A stretch of DNA of 64,000 nucleotides. It comes from Catellatospora paridis (GTDB lineage Bacteria; Actinomycetota; Actinomycetes; Mycobacteriales; Micromonosporaceae). Every line of letters begins with the position of its first letter. Positions within the stretch are counted from its first letter, which is position 1. Location of the stretch: the NCBI RefSeq assembly GCF_009720365.1, contig NZ_ML769312.1:62001-126000 (forward strand), given 5' to 3'. The translations under genes and the position numbers were made by a program. Below, piece by piece: positions 36,421 through 43,729 of this stretch. The notes under the pieces are model-generated. The model was not told where the DNA came from. It ran no database searches and saw only the letters and a list, made by a program, of their open reading frames with translations.

Positions 36421-37077
36421 GTGATCGAAGCGATCTTTTTCGATGTCGGCGGGACGATTCTCGACGAGTCCCGCGAGTTCGAAACCTGGGCGGACTGGTT
36501 CGGCGTTCCGCGGCATACGCTTTCGGCGGTCTTCGGTGCGGTGGTCGCCCGGGGTCTGGACTGGCAGGAGACGTTCCGGACCTTCCGGCCCGGGTTCGAT
36601 CTCGCGGCCGAGCTCGAGCGCCGGGCAGCTGCCGGCAAGCCGGAGTCGTTCGGCGAAGAGGATCTCTACCCTGACGCGCGATCGTGCCTGAGCTCTTTGA
36701 AGGATCAGGGCCTGTTCGTGGGCTTGGCCGGCAATCAGCCGGCTCATGCTGAGACGATCCTGCGCGCTCTCGACCTCTCCGTGGATGTGATCGGCACGTC
36801 GCATGGTTGGGGCGTGGCCAAGCCGTCACCGGCCTTTTTCGAGCGCGTCATTCGGGAAGGCGGTGGCGATGCGTCTTCGATCCTGTACGTCGGCGATCGG
36901 CCCGACAACGATGTACGCCCGGCCATGGAGGCCGGTATGCAGACGTGCCTGATCCGGCGCGGTCCGTGGGGTCACATCCTCGACATGCCAGCCGTGTCTG
37001 AGCAGTGCCTGTTTCGCATCGATTCGCTGGACGAACTTCCGAGCCTGGTTGCCAAGCACAACACGGCAAGCGGCTGA
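36421..37077 (+). CDS. HAD-superfamily hydrolase
   Basis: The 218-aa cytosolic phosphatase-like protein shows HAD motif I as FFDVGGTILD (nucleophile Asp; the second Asp of DxD is replaced by Gly, as in some HADs with DxGGT), Lys in GVAKPSPAFF and motif III YVGDRPDNDV. The cap (about 20-85) is helical, as in subclass I. GTG 36421 follows GGGGGGAC; in-frame ATG 36382 is inside the IS remnant. The substrate is unknown. It might once have formed a unit with the ComB-like gene before the IS insertion, which is inference. Confidence 0.88.
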   Translation: MIEAIFFDVGGTILDESREFETWADWFGVPRHTLSAVFGAVVARGLDWQETFRTFRPGFDLAAELERRAAAGKPESFGEEDLYPDARSCLSSLKDQGLFVGLAGNQPAHAETILRALDLSVDVIGTSHGWGVAKPSPAFFERVIREGGGDASSILYVGDRPDNDVRPAMEAGMQTCLIRRGPWGHILDMPAVSEQCLFRIDSLDELPSLVAKHNTASG

Positions 37078-37084
37078 TTCGCCG

Positions 37085-37460
37085 ATAGTGCGGGGAGACA
37101 CGGCCGGGTGGCGATGTCGTTGTGCACGCCGTCGCCGCCGGCCGGTCCGCGTCGGTTGACGACGAAGTACGACTGGATGCCTTCGGCGAAGTATTCGCCG
37201 ATGTTGCTGCCCGCGTAGGTGTTGCGCCACAGGCCCGCCGCGCGAGCGGCGTTTCAGGCATTGGCGAGCTCAGGCGTGATCGCCGGGTCGATGTGCTGCA
37301 GGGACATGTAGTGCAGGGTGTGCCCGAACTCGTGCACGAACACGTTCTCCGCACCCTGGTTGTCCATGACGTTGCTCTCGCTGGCCAGCGACAGCGGGAA
37401 CGAGGTCGCTGTGCCGACCCGGCACATCGAGCACACCGGCTGTCGGCTTGTTACTCAACC
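37085..37460 (-). pseudogene. Zinc metallopeptidase pseudogene
   Basis: The reverse strand encodes VFVHEFGHTLHYMSLQHID (HExxH zinc motif) in a 60-codon frame starting at 37436. It stops at TGA just after TPELANA. The same frame then continues with NAARAAGLWRNTYAGSNIGE and YFAEGIQSYFVVNRRG, where a Glu would be the third zinc ligand. Reading the TGA as a mutated TGG (Trp) restores a smooth sequence. Both ends of the enzyme are missing. It is a clear fragment of a secreted or surface metallopeptidase. Confidence 0.75.
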
Positions 37461-37530
37461 GTGACGTATTTCGAGGATTAACGATGCGTCGTATGGGGAA
37501 ACGTCAGCGAAATCCGACCATCACGACGAT

Positions 37531-37983
37531 GTGAGCGAGCGGCCGATGACCGAAAAGCTGGAGCTGCGCCTGTACACCTCGTCGGCGGGCGTGTACCTGA
37601 CCGCCCGCGGGCGGCTGGACTCGACCACCGCACACCAGCTGGGAAGAGCGATCGGTGTCGCGCTCGACCGCTATCCCACCGACCGGCTCACCGTGGACTG
37701 CGCAGGCCTCGACGCGATCGACGCTGCGGGAATCAGCGTGCTGATGCTGTTCCGGTCCAGTGCGCTGCGAGTAGGCGTACACCTCACGATCGCCGATCCG
37801 CCGCCGCACATCCGCGCTGCCATCCGGGCCCTGCGTGCCGACCAGCTCCTTGTGCCCACATCCCACGACCATGCGGATGGTGTCCCATCGCTGCATCGCC
37901 CGGCCCCGCGCCGCTCCAGCGCCGCACCTCACCACTGTCTGCGTCCACCGACTGGCACGCGGCGCCCACGGCGGACACGATGA
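37531..37983 (+). CDS. STAS-domain protein (anti-sigma antagonist-like)
   Basis: Of 150 aa, residues about 8-105 form a STAS domain (YLTARGRLDSTTAHQLG, VDCAGLDAIDAAGISVLMLF). The usual phosphorylated Ser in the D-S-S-G motif is replaced (DAAG), so it is unlikely to be switched by a SpoIIAB-type kinase. The last 40 residues are basic and low-complexity. GTG 37531 and ATG 37546 are both possible starts, neither with a strong ribosome site. No anti-sigma kinase is adjacent. Confidence 0.8.
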   Translation: MSERPMTEKLELRLYTSSAGVYLTARGRLDSTTAHQLGRAIGVALDRYPTDRLTVDCAGLDAIDAAGISVLMLFRSSALRVGVHLTIADPPPHIRAAIRALRADQLLVPTSHDHADGVPSLHRPAPRRSSAAPHHCLRPPTGTRRPRRTR

Positions 37984-38029
37984 TGCTCAGACAATCGTGA
38001 TCGTGTCGGACCAGAAGCTTTGTTGCCGC

Positions 38030-38251
38030 TCACTCAGCGGCCTGGGTCGTCGTGTCGGCCCGGTCGGGCAGGAAGATCTCTTCGATGGTCAGGCCGAAGA
38101 TGTCGGCGATCGTGAACGCCAGCGGCAGGCTGGGGTCGTACCGCTCGGTCTCGATGGCGTTGATGGCCTGTCGGGAGACTTTGCACCGGTCGGCGAGGTC
38201 GGCCTGGCTCCACCGGCGGGCTGCTCGCAGTTCGCGTAGCCGGTTCTTCAT
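38030..38251 (-). CDS. Small XRE-family DNA-binding protein
   Basis: The 73-aa helix-turn-helix protein (RRWSQADLADRCKVSRQAINAIE) is of the Cro/CI type, with the short C-terminal FGLTIEEIFLP. It is the second gene of a two-gene unit with the upstream membrane protein: the gap is 13 bp and a GAAGG precedes ATG 38251. Such small XRE/membrane-protein pairs are common in Gram-positive bacteria; their signals are mostly unknown. It may bind the tandem repeats at 38701-38742. Confidence 0.9.
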   Translation of the reverse strand: MKNRLRELRAARRWSQADLADRCKVSRQAINAIETERYDPSLPLAFTIADIFGLTIEEIFLPDRADTTTQAAE

Positions 38252-38264
38252 CGGTGCGGTGCCT

Positions 38265-38672
38265 TCATCGGTTGAAGCGGGTGCGCAGGTCCGCGGTCAC
38301 ATGCCAGATCATCATGCCGCCGATGATGATCAGTTGCGTGAGCTGGTGGACCTGGATGACGCCGGCGGAATCGAGCACGGCGGCCACCTGCAGTGCCACG
38401 AGGACTACCGCGAACGCGATGGCCATGCTCTCCAGCTGAATCTTGCGGAGGTATTCGTCCGCACGCCAGAACGCCCGCAGCATGGCCCAGGCCATGGCGA
38501 GCGCGAACACGCCGGTGGCGGCAATCCACCATGCCTTCTGGGTCGCGCTCTGTTCCGGACTGCTGCCCAGTGCCAGGGCCACCCAGCCCAGCGTGACCAC
38601 CGGTAGGCCGTCGATGAGGACGGCACGGCGGGCCGCACGCGCCACTTCGTTCTGCTGTGCTGGTTCCGTCAT
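38265..38672 (-). CDS. Small four-TM membrane protein, partner of the XRE regulator
   Basis: The 135-aa protein has four hydrophobic segments (VLIDGLPVVTLGWVALAL; WWIAATGVFALAMAWAM; SMAIAFAVVLVALQVAA; LTQLIIIGGMMIWHVTA). ATG 38672 lies 6 bases after a TACCTT -10 (complement of 38679-38684). A TTGACT -35 (complement of 38702-38707) is 17 bp further, so this is a well-formed leaderless promoter. It is cotranscribed with the downstream XRE gene. Its function is unknown. Confidence 0.85.
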   Translation of the reverse strand: MTEPAQQNEVARAARRAVLIDGLPVVTLGWVALALGSSPEQSATQKAWWIAATGVFALAMAWAMLRAFWRADEYLRKIQLESMAIAFAVVLVALQVAAVLDSAGVIQVHQLTQLIIIGGMMIWHVTADLRTRFNR

Positions 38673-38700
38673 GGCACGAAGGTAAGCCGTCCCTTCCATT

Positions 38701-38742
38701 TAGTCAAGCGTCCATGACATTGTGACAAGCGAGCATTACATT
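38701..38742 (-). promoter_or_regulatory. 21-bp tandem repeat over the -35 of the XRE operon
   Basis: 38701-38721 and 38722-38742 are tandem copies, identical at 15 of 21 positions (core CAAGCG followed by ATnACATT). The first copy covers the -35 TTGACT. Two sites two helical turns apart suggest cooperative binding of a regulator, perhaps the XRE protein encoded by the operon. Confidence 0.6.
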
Positions 38743-38829
38743 GATGGGGCGTCTTCCCCGTCGGCTCCCGCGGCCACCACGGAGATCGCACTGGTCGGCG
38801 ATGGAAACGAGCCGGCAGCTCCGGGATGC

Positions 38830-38856
38830 GGCGACTGTCCATCCGAGACAGTCGCC
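38830..38856 (-). terminator. Terminator hairpin downstream of the aquaporin gene
   Basis: GGCGACTGTC (38830-38839) pairs perfectly with GACAGTCGCC (38847-38856), loop 7. A T-rich run follows on the plus side. It lies beyond a second hairpin after the aquaporin stop. Confidence 0.7.
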
Positions 38857-38876
38857 TGTTTCCTTCGGAGAGCCGG

Positions 38877-38896
38877 ACGCCTGGTTGACCAGGCGT
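38877..38896 (-). terminator. First terminator hairpin after the aquaporin gene
   Basis: ACGCCTGG-TTGA-CCAGGCGT is a perfect 8-bp stem with a tetraloop, 50 bases after the aquaporin stop. With the hairpin at 38830-38856 it makes a tandem terminator that isolates the XRE operon. Confidence 0.7.
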
Positions 38897-38945
38897 CACC
38901 TTCCTTGGGCTCAGGCGTCGGGGCGGGTTCGTCGGCCGCCGGCGG

Positions 38946-39689
38946 TCACGCGGGTTCACCGTATGGCTGGATGCGGCGTACCAGCAGGTGGTGGACCGCG
39001 GCGCCGAGGGCCGCGCCCAGGATAGGCGCGAGCAGGTAGATCGCCAGATCGGTGGACTGGCCGGAGAGCAAGGCCGGGCCGAACTGGCGGGCCGGGTTCA
39101 CCGATCCGCCGCTGAGGGGCCCGAACACGGCGATTACCAGCGCGACGGCCGCGCCGATGGTGTAGGGCATCAGGCGCACGAGCCCCGGGCGGGCCACGAA
39201 CAGTCCGATCAGCAGGGTCAGGACGAGCATGCCGGTGGTCTCGGCGAGGAACACCGAGTCGGGTCGCCAGGCCGGGGAGGGCCTGATCGCCGCGTGCGCG
39301 ACCGATGGAAGGGAGACCGCGCGGCCCCAGGTCAGGCGGGCCAGGGCCGTGCCGGCCACGGATCCGGCGAGCTGGGCGAGTATGTAGGGCAGGACCCGGC
39401 GGCCGGGGAAGGCGTCCATGAGCCACAGTCCGACCGTCACGGCGGGGTTGGTGTGTCCGCCGCTGCGGCGCCCGGGCGGGCTGAGGATCAGGCCGGTGAG
39501 GATGGTCCCGCTGATGGCGCCGATGACGACGAGCGCGACGCGCAGGTCGGCGATGTAGAGCGCGGAGGCCGGGTCGCGCAGCCATCGCACAACTGTCACC
39601 GCGAGGAACAGCAGGACCGTGGCGAGCAGGAACTCGTCGGCGGCACGCAGCAGAATCTGCCTGTGCTCGGCAGCGGTGGAGGCGCTCAC
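38946..39689 (-). CDS. MIP-family channel (aquaporin/glycerol facilitator)
   Basis: The 247-aa membrane protein has six TM helices and both half-helix motifs: GGHTNPAVT (about 77-85) and GGSVNPARQFGPAL (about 195-208). The Arg after the second NPA is kept. It would conduct water or small neutral solutes. GTG 39689 follows GGAGATCTAC. It is transcribed in the same direction as the carboxymuconolactone-decarboxylase-family gene upstream but 166 bp apart. Selectivity cannot be settled from the motifs alone. Confidence 0.92.
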   Translation of the reverse strand: MSASTAAEHRQILLRAADEFLLATVLLFLAVTVVRWLRDPASALYIADLRVALVVIGAISGTILTGLILSPPGRRSGGHTNPAVTVGLWLMDAFPGRRVLPYILAQLAGSVAGTALARLTWGRAVSLPSVAHAAIRPSPAWRPDSVFLAETTGMLVLTLLIGLFVARPGLVRLMPYTIGAAVALVIAVFGPLSGGSVNPARQFGPALLSGQSTDLAIYLLAPILGAALGAAVHHLLVRRIQPYGEPA

Positions 39690-39855
39690 GTAGATCTCCA
39701 GGTGTTCGGATCCGGGCGCTTCGGGCCGACGCGGGTGACCGGGCGCTGCGCGGGGACACCTCGGGTCCGTGGCCGCCGGATCGGGCGTCCTGTCACTCGG
39801 TCGAGCGGCGGGCCGCCGGTGCGGCCCTGGGCGCGGTGTGGCTGTCGGCTGTGGT

Positions 39856-40353
39856 TCAGCTGACCGGTGTGTAGTGGCCGGGCACCGACCGGGTGGTCAC
39901 CCCGATGCGGTTGAACGCGTTGATCGTCACGATCGCGGCGATGAGGTGGGCGAGTTCGGTCTCGTCGAACTGCTCCGCGGCCCTGGCGTACACGGCGTCG
40001 GGGACGAATCCGTCGGTGATCACGGTGATCGCCTCGGTGAGCTCGATGGCCGCGATCTCCCGTGCCGTGTAGAAGTGCCGTGACTCCGTCCACGCGCCCA
40101 GCTGCATGATCCGCTCGAAGGTCTCGCCGGCGGCCAGCGCGTCCTTGCTGTGCATGTCCAGGCAGAACGCGCAGTGGTTGAGTTGCGATGCGCGGATCTT
40201 GACCAGCTCCAGTAGTTCCGGCTCCAGGCCGCGCCCGGCGGCGCCGTCCAGGCGGATCAGGGCCTTGTACGCCTCGGGGGCGAGCTTGGCGAAGTCCAGG
40301 CGGGCGGGGTGCTCGGGAAGCCGGGTCACGTGATGTGTTTCGTTGATCGTCAT
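39856..40353 (-). CDS. Carboxymuconolactone decarboxylase-family (AhpD-like) protein
   Basis: The 165-aa protein has the AhpD-like motif KIRASQLNHCAFCLDMHSK (CxxC plus His), found in the alkylhydroperoxidase-like CMD proteins that use the Cys pair in peroxide or disulfide chemistry. ATG 40353 is 7 bases after TACGGT (complement of 40361-40366); GTG 40362 is possible. It is divergent from a MocR regulator, with 47 bp between the two starts, so it is very likely that regulator's target. Confidence 0.9.
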   Translation of the reverse strand: MTINETHHVTRLPEHPARLDFAKLAPEAYKALIRLDGAAGRGLEPELLELVKIRASQLNHCAFCLDMHSKDALAAGETFERIMQLGAWTESRHFYTAREIAAIELTEAITVITDGFVPDAVYARAAEQFDETELAHLIAAIVTINAFNRIGVTTRSVPGHYTPVS

Positions 40354-40373
40354 GCCCACCACCGTACGGCGGA

Positions 40374-40395
40374 AGTGGTACCAGAGTATGGTCCA
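40374..40395. promoter_or_regulatory. Shared control region of the CMD and MocR genes
   Basis: The intergenic space holds GTGGTACCAG and then ATGGTCCAT, two related half-sites about one helical turn apart. The spacing resembles direct repeats bound by MocR/PdxR proteins. A TATGGT -10 for the MocR gene overlaps the second site. Confidence 0.45.
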
Positions 40396-40400
40396 TTCCT

Positions 40401-41867
40401 GTGACAGAAGCGCAGACCAATTCTGCCCAGCCGCCGCCCGTCACCGGCGCCGACCTGCACCTGGAGCTGCACGGATCCCGGCTGCGCGCCGGGCTCACCG
40501 CCGCCCTGCGAGACGCCGTACGCACCGGCCGCCTGGCGCCGGGCACCCGGCTGCCCGCATCCCGGTCACTGGCCGCCGACCTCGGTGTCTCCCGCAACAC
40601 CGTGGTCAACTCCTACGCCGAGCTGGTCGCCGAAGGCTGGCTCACCGCCCAGCAGGGCTCAGGTACCCGGGTCGCCGACCGCACCGAACCGCCCCCGGCC
40701 ACGCCCGAGCCCCCCAGCGCCGCACCCAACTCGCGCCGGCCCCGATACGGGCTGCTCACCGGCATACCCGATCTCGCGAACTTCCCCCGCAGCCAGTGGC
40801 TGGCGGCCGCCCGCCGGGCACTGGCCGCCGCCCCGAACGACGCCTTCGGCTACGGCGACCCGCGCGGGCGCGTCGAACTGCGGGCCGCGCTCGCCGACTA
40901 CCTCGCGCGGGCCCGCGGCGTGTACGCCGACGCCGACCGCATCGTCGTGTGCTCCGGCTTCCATCACGGCCTCGCACTGATCGCCCACGTGCTCAAGGAG
41001 CGGCAGGTCCGCGCGGTGGCCGTCGAGGCGTACGGCCTGGACCTGTACCGCGACCTGCTGACCAACGCCGGCCTGGACACCCCGCCGCTGGCCGTCGACG
41101 AGCACGGGGCGTGCACCGACGACCTGGCCCGGCTGCCTGAGGCAGGCGCGGTTCTGCTGACCCCGGCGCACCAGTTTCCCACCGGCGTCGCGCTGTCCCC
41201 GCAGCGGCGCGCGGCGGCCGCCGACTGGGCGCGTGCCACCGGAGGCCTGCTGCTGGAGGACGACTACGACGGGGAGTTCCGCTACGACCGCCAGCCGGTC
41301 GGCGCCCTGCAAGGACTGGACCCCGAGCGAGTGGTGTACTTCGGCTCGGCGAGCAAGTCCCTGGCCCCGGGCGTACGGCTGGGCTGGATCGTGCCGCCCC
41401 CCGAGATGATCCCCGACATCGTGGCGGCCAAGGGCTACGGCGACTACATGACCAGCACCCTGGAACAGCTGACCCTCGCCGAGTTCATCACCTCGGGCGG
41501 GTACGACCGCCACGTGCGCTCGATGCGGCAGCGCTACCGGCGCCGACGCGAGCAACTGGTCGCGGCACTGCACCAGCGCGCACCCGGTATCCGGGTCGCC
41601 GGCATGGCTGCGGGCCTGCAAACCGTACTCGACCTGCCACCCGGCACCGAGAACTCGGTGATCCAGCGGGCGGCCCGGCGGGGACTGGCGGTCAGCGGCC
41701 TGGCGCAGTTCGCCCACCAGGCCCCCGACGCCCGCTCGCCGCAGCCGCCCCGAGACGGCCTGGTGGTCAACTACGCGGCACCGTCGGACAGCGCCTGGAC
41801 CGGGACGCTGGAGGCACTGTGCGACGCAATGCCCGCCTCAGCAATCGGCAGCTGTTCCCATGCGTAA
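40401..41867 (+). CDS. MocR-family (GntR-aminotransferase) regulator
   Basis: Of 488 aa, the N-terminal GntR winged helix (about 25-95; LPASRSLAADLGVSRNTVVNSYAEL style) is followed by a PLP-dependent aminotransferase-I-like domain (about 120-480). The PLP-binding Lys is in FGSASKSLAPG, and the DDYDGEFRY motif is present. MocR proteins sense PLP or amino acids; some are PdxR activators of vitamin B6 synthesis. GTG 40401 is preceded by a TATGGT -10 and no ribosome site. Its likely target is the divergent AhpD-like gene, since no pdx genes are adjacent. Confidence 0.93.
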   Translation: MTEAQTNSAQPPPVTGADLHLELHGSRLRAGLTAALRDAVRTGRLAPGTRLPASRSLAADLGVSRNTVVNSYAELVAEGWLTAQQGSGTRVADRTEPPPATPEPPSAAPNSRRPRYGLLTGIPDLANFPRSQWLAAARRALAAAPNDAFGYGDPRGRVELRAALADYLARARGVYADADRIVVCSGFHHGLALIAHVLKERQVRAVAVEAYGLDLYRDLLTNAGLDTPPLAVDEHGACTDDLARLPEAGAVLLTPAHQFPTGVALSPQRRAAAADWARATGGLLLEDDYDGEFRYDRQPVGALQGLDPERVVYFGSASKSLAPGVRLGWIVPPPEMIPDIVAAKGYGDYMTSTLEQLTLAEFITSGGYDRHVRSMRQRYRRRREQLVAALHQRAPGIRVAGMAAGLQTVLDLPPGTENSVIQRAARRGLAVSGLAQFAHQAPDARSPQPPRDGLVVNYAAPSDSAWTGTLEALCDAMPASAIGSCSHA

Positions 41868-41975
41868 CGCCTATACGAGAAGGGATGTAGGGGCGGCGAC
41901 CGCGATGTCCGCTCCGCGCGAGATCATCTCTGGCGGAGGGCGCGAAGATGGATCGATGAACTGCCGGCCCCTAGA

Positions 41976-42974
41976 ATGCGTGAGGTGGACCTTTCGCATC
42001 TCGGCGCACCGATCGGGCCGATGATCCGGATCTACGGCGGGTTCGGCAACCGGATGTACCGGCTCGACACCGACCAGGGGTCGTTCGCGGTGAAGGAGTT
42101 GAACCTCGTCGACCGCCGCTGGACATATCGCGTCGAGGACGTGTTCAGGTTCGAGCGGGCGGCCTTCGCCGCCGGTATCCCGATGCCAGAGCCGATCTCG
42201 GTCAGCCACGACACGCTCGTCCACCGATGGGTCGAGGGAGAGAAGGTGCCTGAAGCACCGGTGTCGGCGGCGTACGCGTGCGAGATCGGTGAGATCCTCG
42301 CGCGTATCCACGCGCTCGACGTCGCGTGGACCCAGGTGCCGATCGAGGAACCGACGTCACGGGACTGGCCCGAGCTCGCCGCGCGGGCGTCGGCGACCGG
42401 ACAGCCGTGGGCCGACGAGCTCGCCTCTCACGTCGAGACGTTCCTCGCGATTGCCCACTTCGTCGACACCTGCGAACGGCCGGGCCCCGTCGTGCTGACC
42501 CACAGGGACATCCAACCGTGGAACCTGCTCGCTCGTGAGGGTCGGCCGGTGGTGCTCGACTGGGAGCTCTCGGGGCTGCTCGACCTGTCCGGTGAGCTCG
42601 GCTCGACCGCGCTGAGCCTCGCGAAGGGGCCTGGCTTCGACGGCATCGAGCCCGCCATCTTCCGCTCGGTCCTCGACGGTTATACCGCGGGGGGCGGGGC
42701 GCTGCCGCCGTCGGGTCCAAGCTGGTTCGTGTTCATGATCGGCGGCTGGCTGGGGTTCACGAGGTGGAACATCCTCCGCTGCCTCGCCGGTGTCGAGGCG
42801 AGCACCGGCCCTGAGCTTGCGCTGTCGCACGAGTCCGTGCGCAACGGCGTGCGCGGCCTCCCCGACCTGTTCGGCCGACTTCCGGAGCTCCAGGCGCTGC
42901 TCAGACCTGCTCCACCGCGACGCCGATCGACGCGAGCGCCTGTACCTCCTCGTCGGCGGCCTCGGTGGTGGTGA
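41976..42974 (+). CDS. Aminoglycoside phosphotransferase-family kinase
   Basis: The 332-aa protein kinase-like fold has the APH catalytic loop THRDIQPWNLL (about 167-178) and metal-binding VVLDWELSG. The N-lobe has GGFGNRMYRLDT and the Lys in FAVKEL. It phosphorylates a small molecule; antibiotic, homoserine-like or choline-like substrates are all possible. ATG 41976 lacks a strong ribosome site. The last 25 residues (RPAPPRRRSTRAP then VPPRRRPRWW) are Arg/Pro-rich and lie opposite the 3' end of the DeoR gene, with a 74-bp convergent overlap. They are probably a recent extension. Confidence 0.85.
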   Translation: MREVDLSHLGAPIGPMIRIYGGFGNRMYRLDTDQGSFAVKELNLVDRRWTYRVEDVFRFERAAFAAGIPMPEPISVSHDTLVHRWVEGEKVPEAPVSAAYACEIGEILARIHALDVAWTQVPIEEPTSRDWPELAARASATGQPWADELASHVETFLAIAHFVDTCERPGPVVLTHRDIQPWNLLAREGRPVVLDWELSGLLDLSGELGSTALSLAKGPGFDGIEPAIFRSVLDGYTAGGGALPPSGPSWFVFMIGGWLGFTRWNILRCLAGVEASTGPELALSHESVRNGVRGLPDLFGRLPELQALLRPAPPRRRSTRAPVPPRRRPRWW

Positions 42975-43674
42975 CGACGACGTGCAGTGCCGATGCCGGC
43001 GCGACGAAGGCCAGCGCTGTGCGGGACAGCTTTGCGGGCTCGGTGACCGCGATGACGCGCCTGGCCGAGGCGATCATGGCTCGTTTGACGGCGGCGTCGG
43101 CGAGGTCGTAGGCGGTCAGGCCTTGTGCGGCGGTCAGGCCGCAGCACCCGATGACGGCCGTGTCGAAGCGCAGTGCGGCCAGGGACGCCTCCGCGAGGGG
43201 GCCGATGAGGGACAGTTCGCCAGGGCGTGGCTCGCCGCCGGGCAGCAGCAGTCTGAGCTGCGGTGCTGTGGCCAGCGCGTTGGCGGCGTGCAGCGACAGC
43301 GGCATGACGGTCAACCGGCGGTGGGCCAGCGCGCGGGCCACCTCGAGGCAGGTCGTGCCGCTGTCGATGACCACCGCCTCGCCATCGGCGATCATGTCGG
43401 CCACCGCCGCGGCGATACGGCGTTTGGCCTCGGCGCCCTCGTGCGCGCGTGCCGCGAACGGGGGTTCCTCTCCGCGCAGGAGCAGGCTTCTTGCCCCGCC
43501 CCGGTACCGCTCGAGCGCGCCCTGATCGGCGAGGGTGTCCAGGTCGCGGCGGATGGTCATCTCCGACGCGTCGGTCAGCTCCGCCAGCTGGGCCACCGTC
43601 AGCTGTCCGGACTGGCGTACCGCGGTGACGATCTTTCGGTGTCGCTCAGCGCTCACCATGGCATTGAACACCAT
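42901..43674 (-). CDS. DeoR/GlpR-family transcriptional regulator
   Basis: Of 258 aa, the N-terminal DeoR helix-turn-helix (LTVAQLAELTDASEMTIRRD) is followed by the DeoR sensor domain (ADGEAVVIDSGTTCLEVARAL; later FDTAVIGCCGLTAAQGLT), which usually binds a sugar phosphate. I chose ATG 43674, with GGAG eight bases upstream; ATG 43659 (MVSAERHRK) is nearly as good, and the frame is open to 43764 across the operator. It is divergent from an MFS transporter with a perfect inverted repeat between them, so it probably represses that gene. Confidence 0.9.
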   Translation of the reverse strand: MVFNAMVSAERHRKIVTAVRQSGQLTVAQLAELTDASEMTIRRDLDTLADQGALERYRGGARSLLLRGEEPPFAARAHEGAEAKRRIAAAVADMIADGEAVVIDSGTTCLEVARALAHRRLTVMPLSLHAANALATAPQLRLLLPGGEPRPGELSLIGPLAEASLAALRFDTAVIGCCGLTAAQGLTAYDLADAAVKRAMIASARRVIAVTEPAKLSRTALAFVAPASALHVVVTTTEAADEEVQALASIGVAVEQV

Positions 43675-43692
43675 GAGCAGCACTCCAGGCCA

Positions 43693-43728
43693 GTTTCGAA
43701 CATGAAAGTTGTTTGTTATGTTCGAAAC
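43693..43728. promoter_or_regulatory. Operator between DeoR regulator and MFS transporter
   Basis: GTTTCGAACAT (43693-43703) and ATGTTCGAAAC (43718-43728) are a perfect 11-bp inverted repeat with a 14-bp spacer. The right arm covers the putative -10 TATGTT (43717-43722) of the MFS gene, as expected for repression. Confidence 0.75.
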
Positions 43729-43729
43729 C

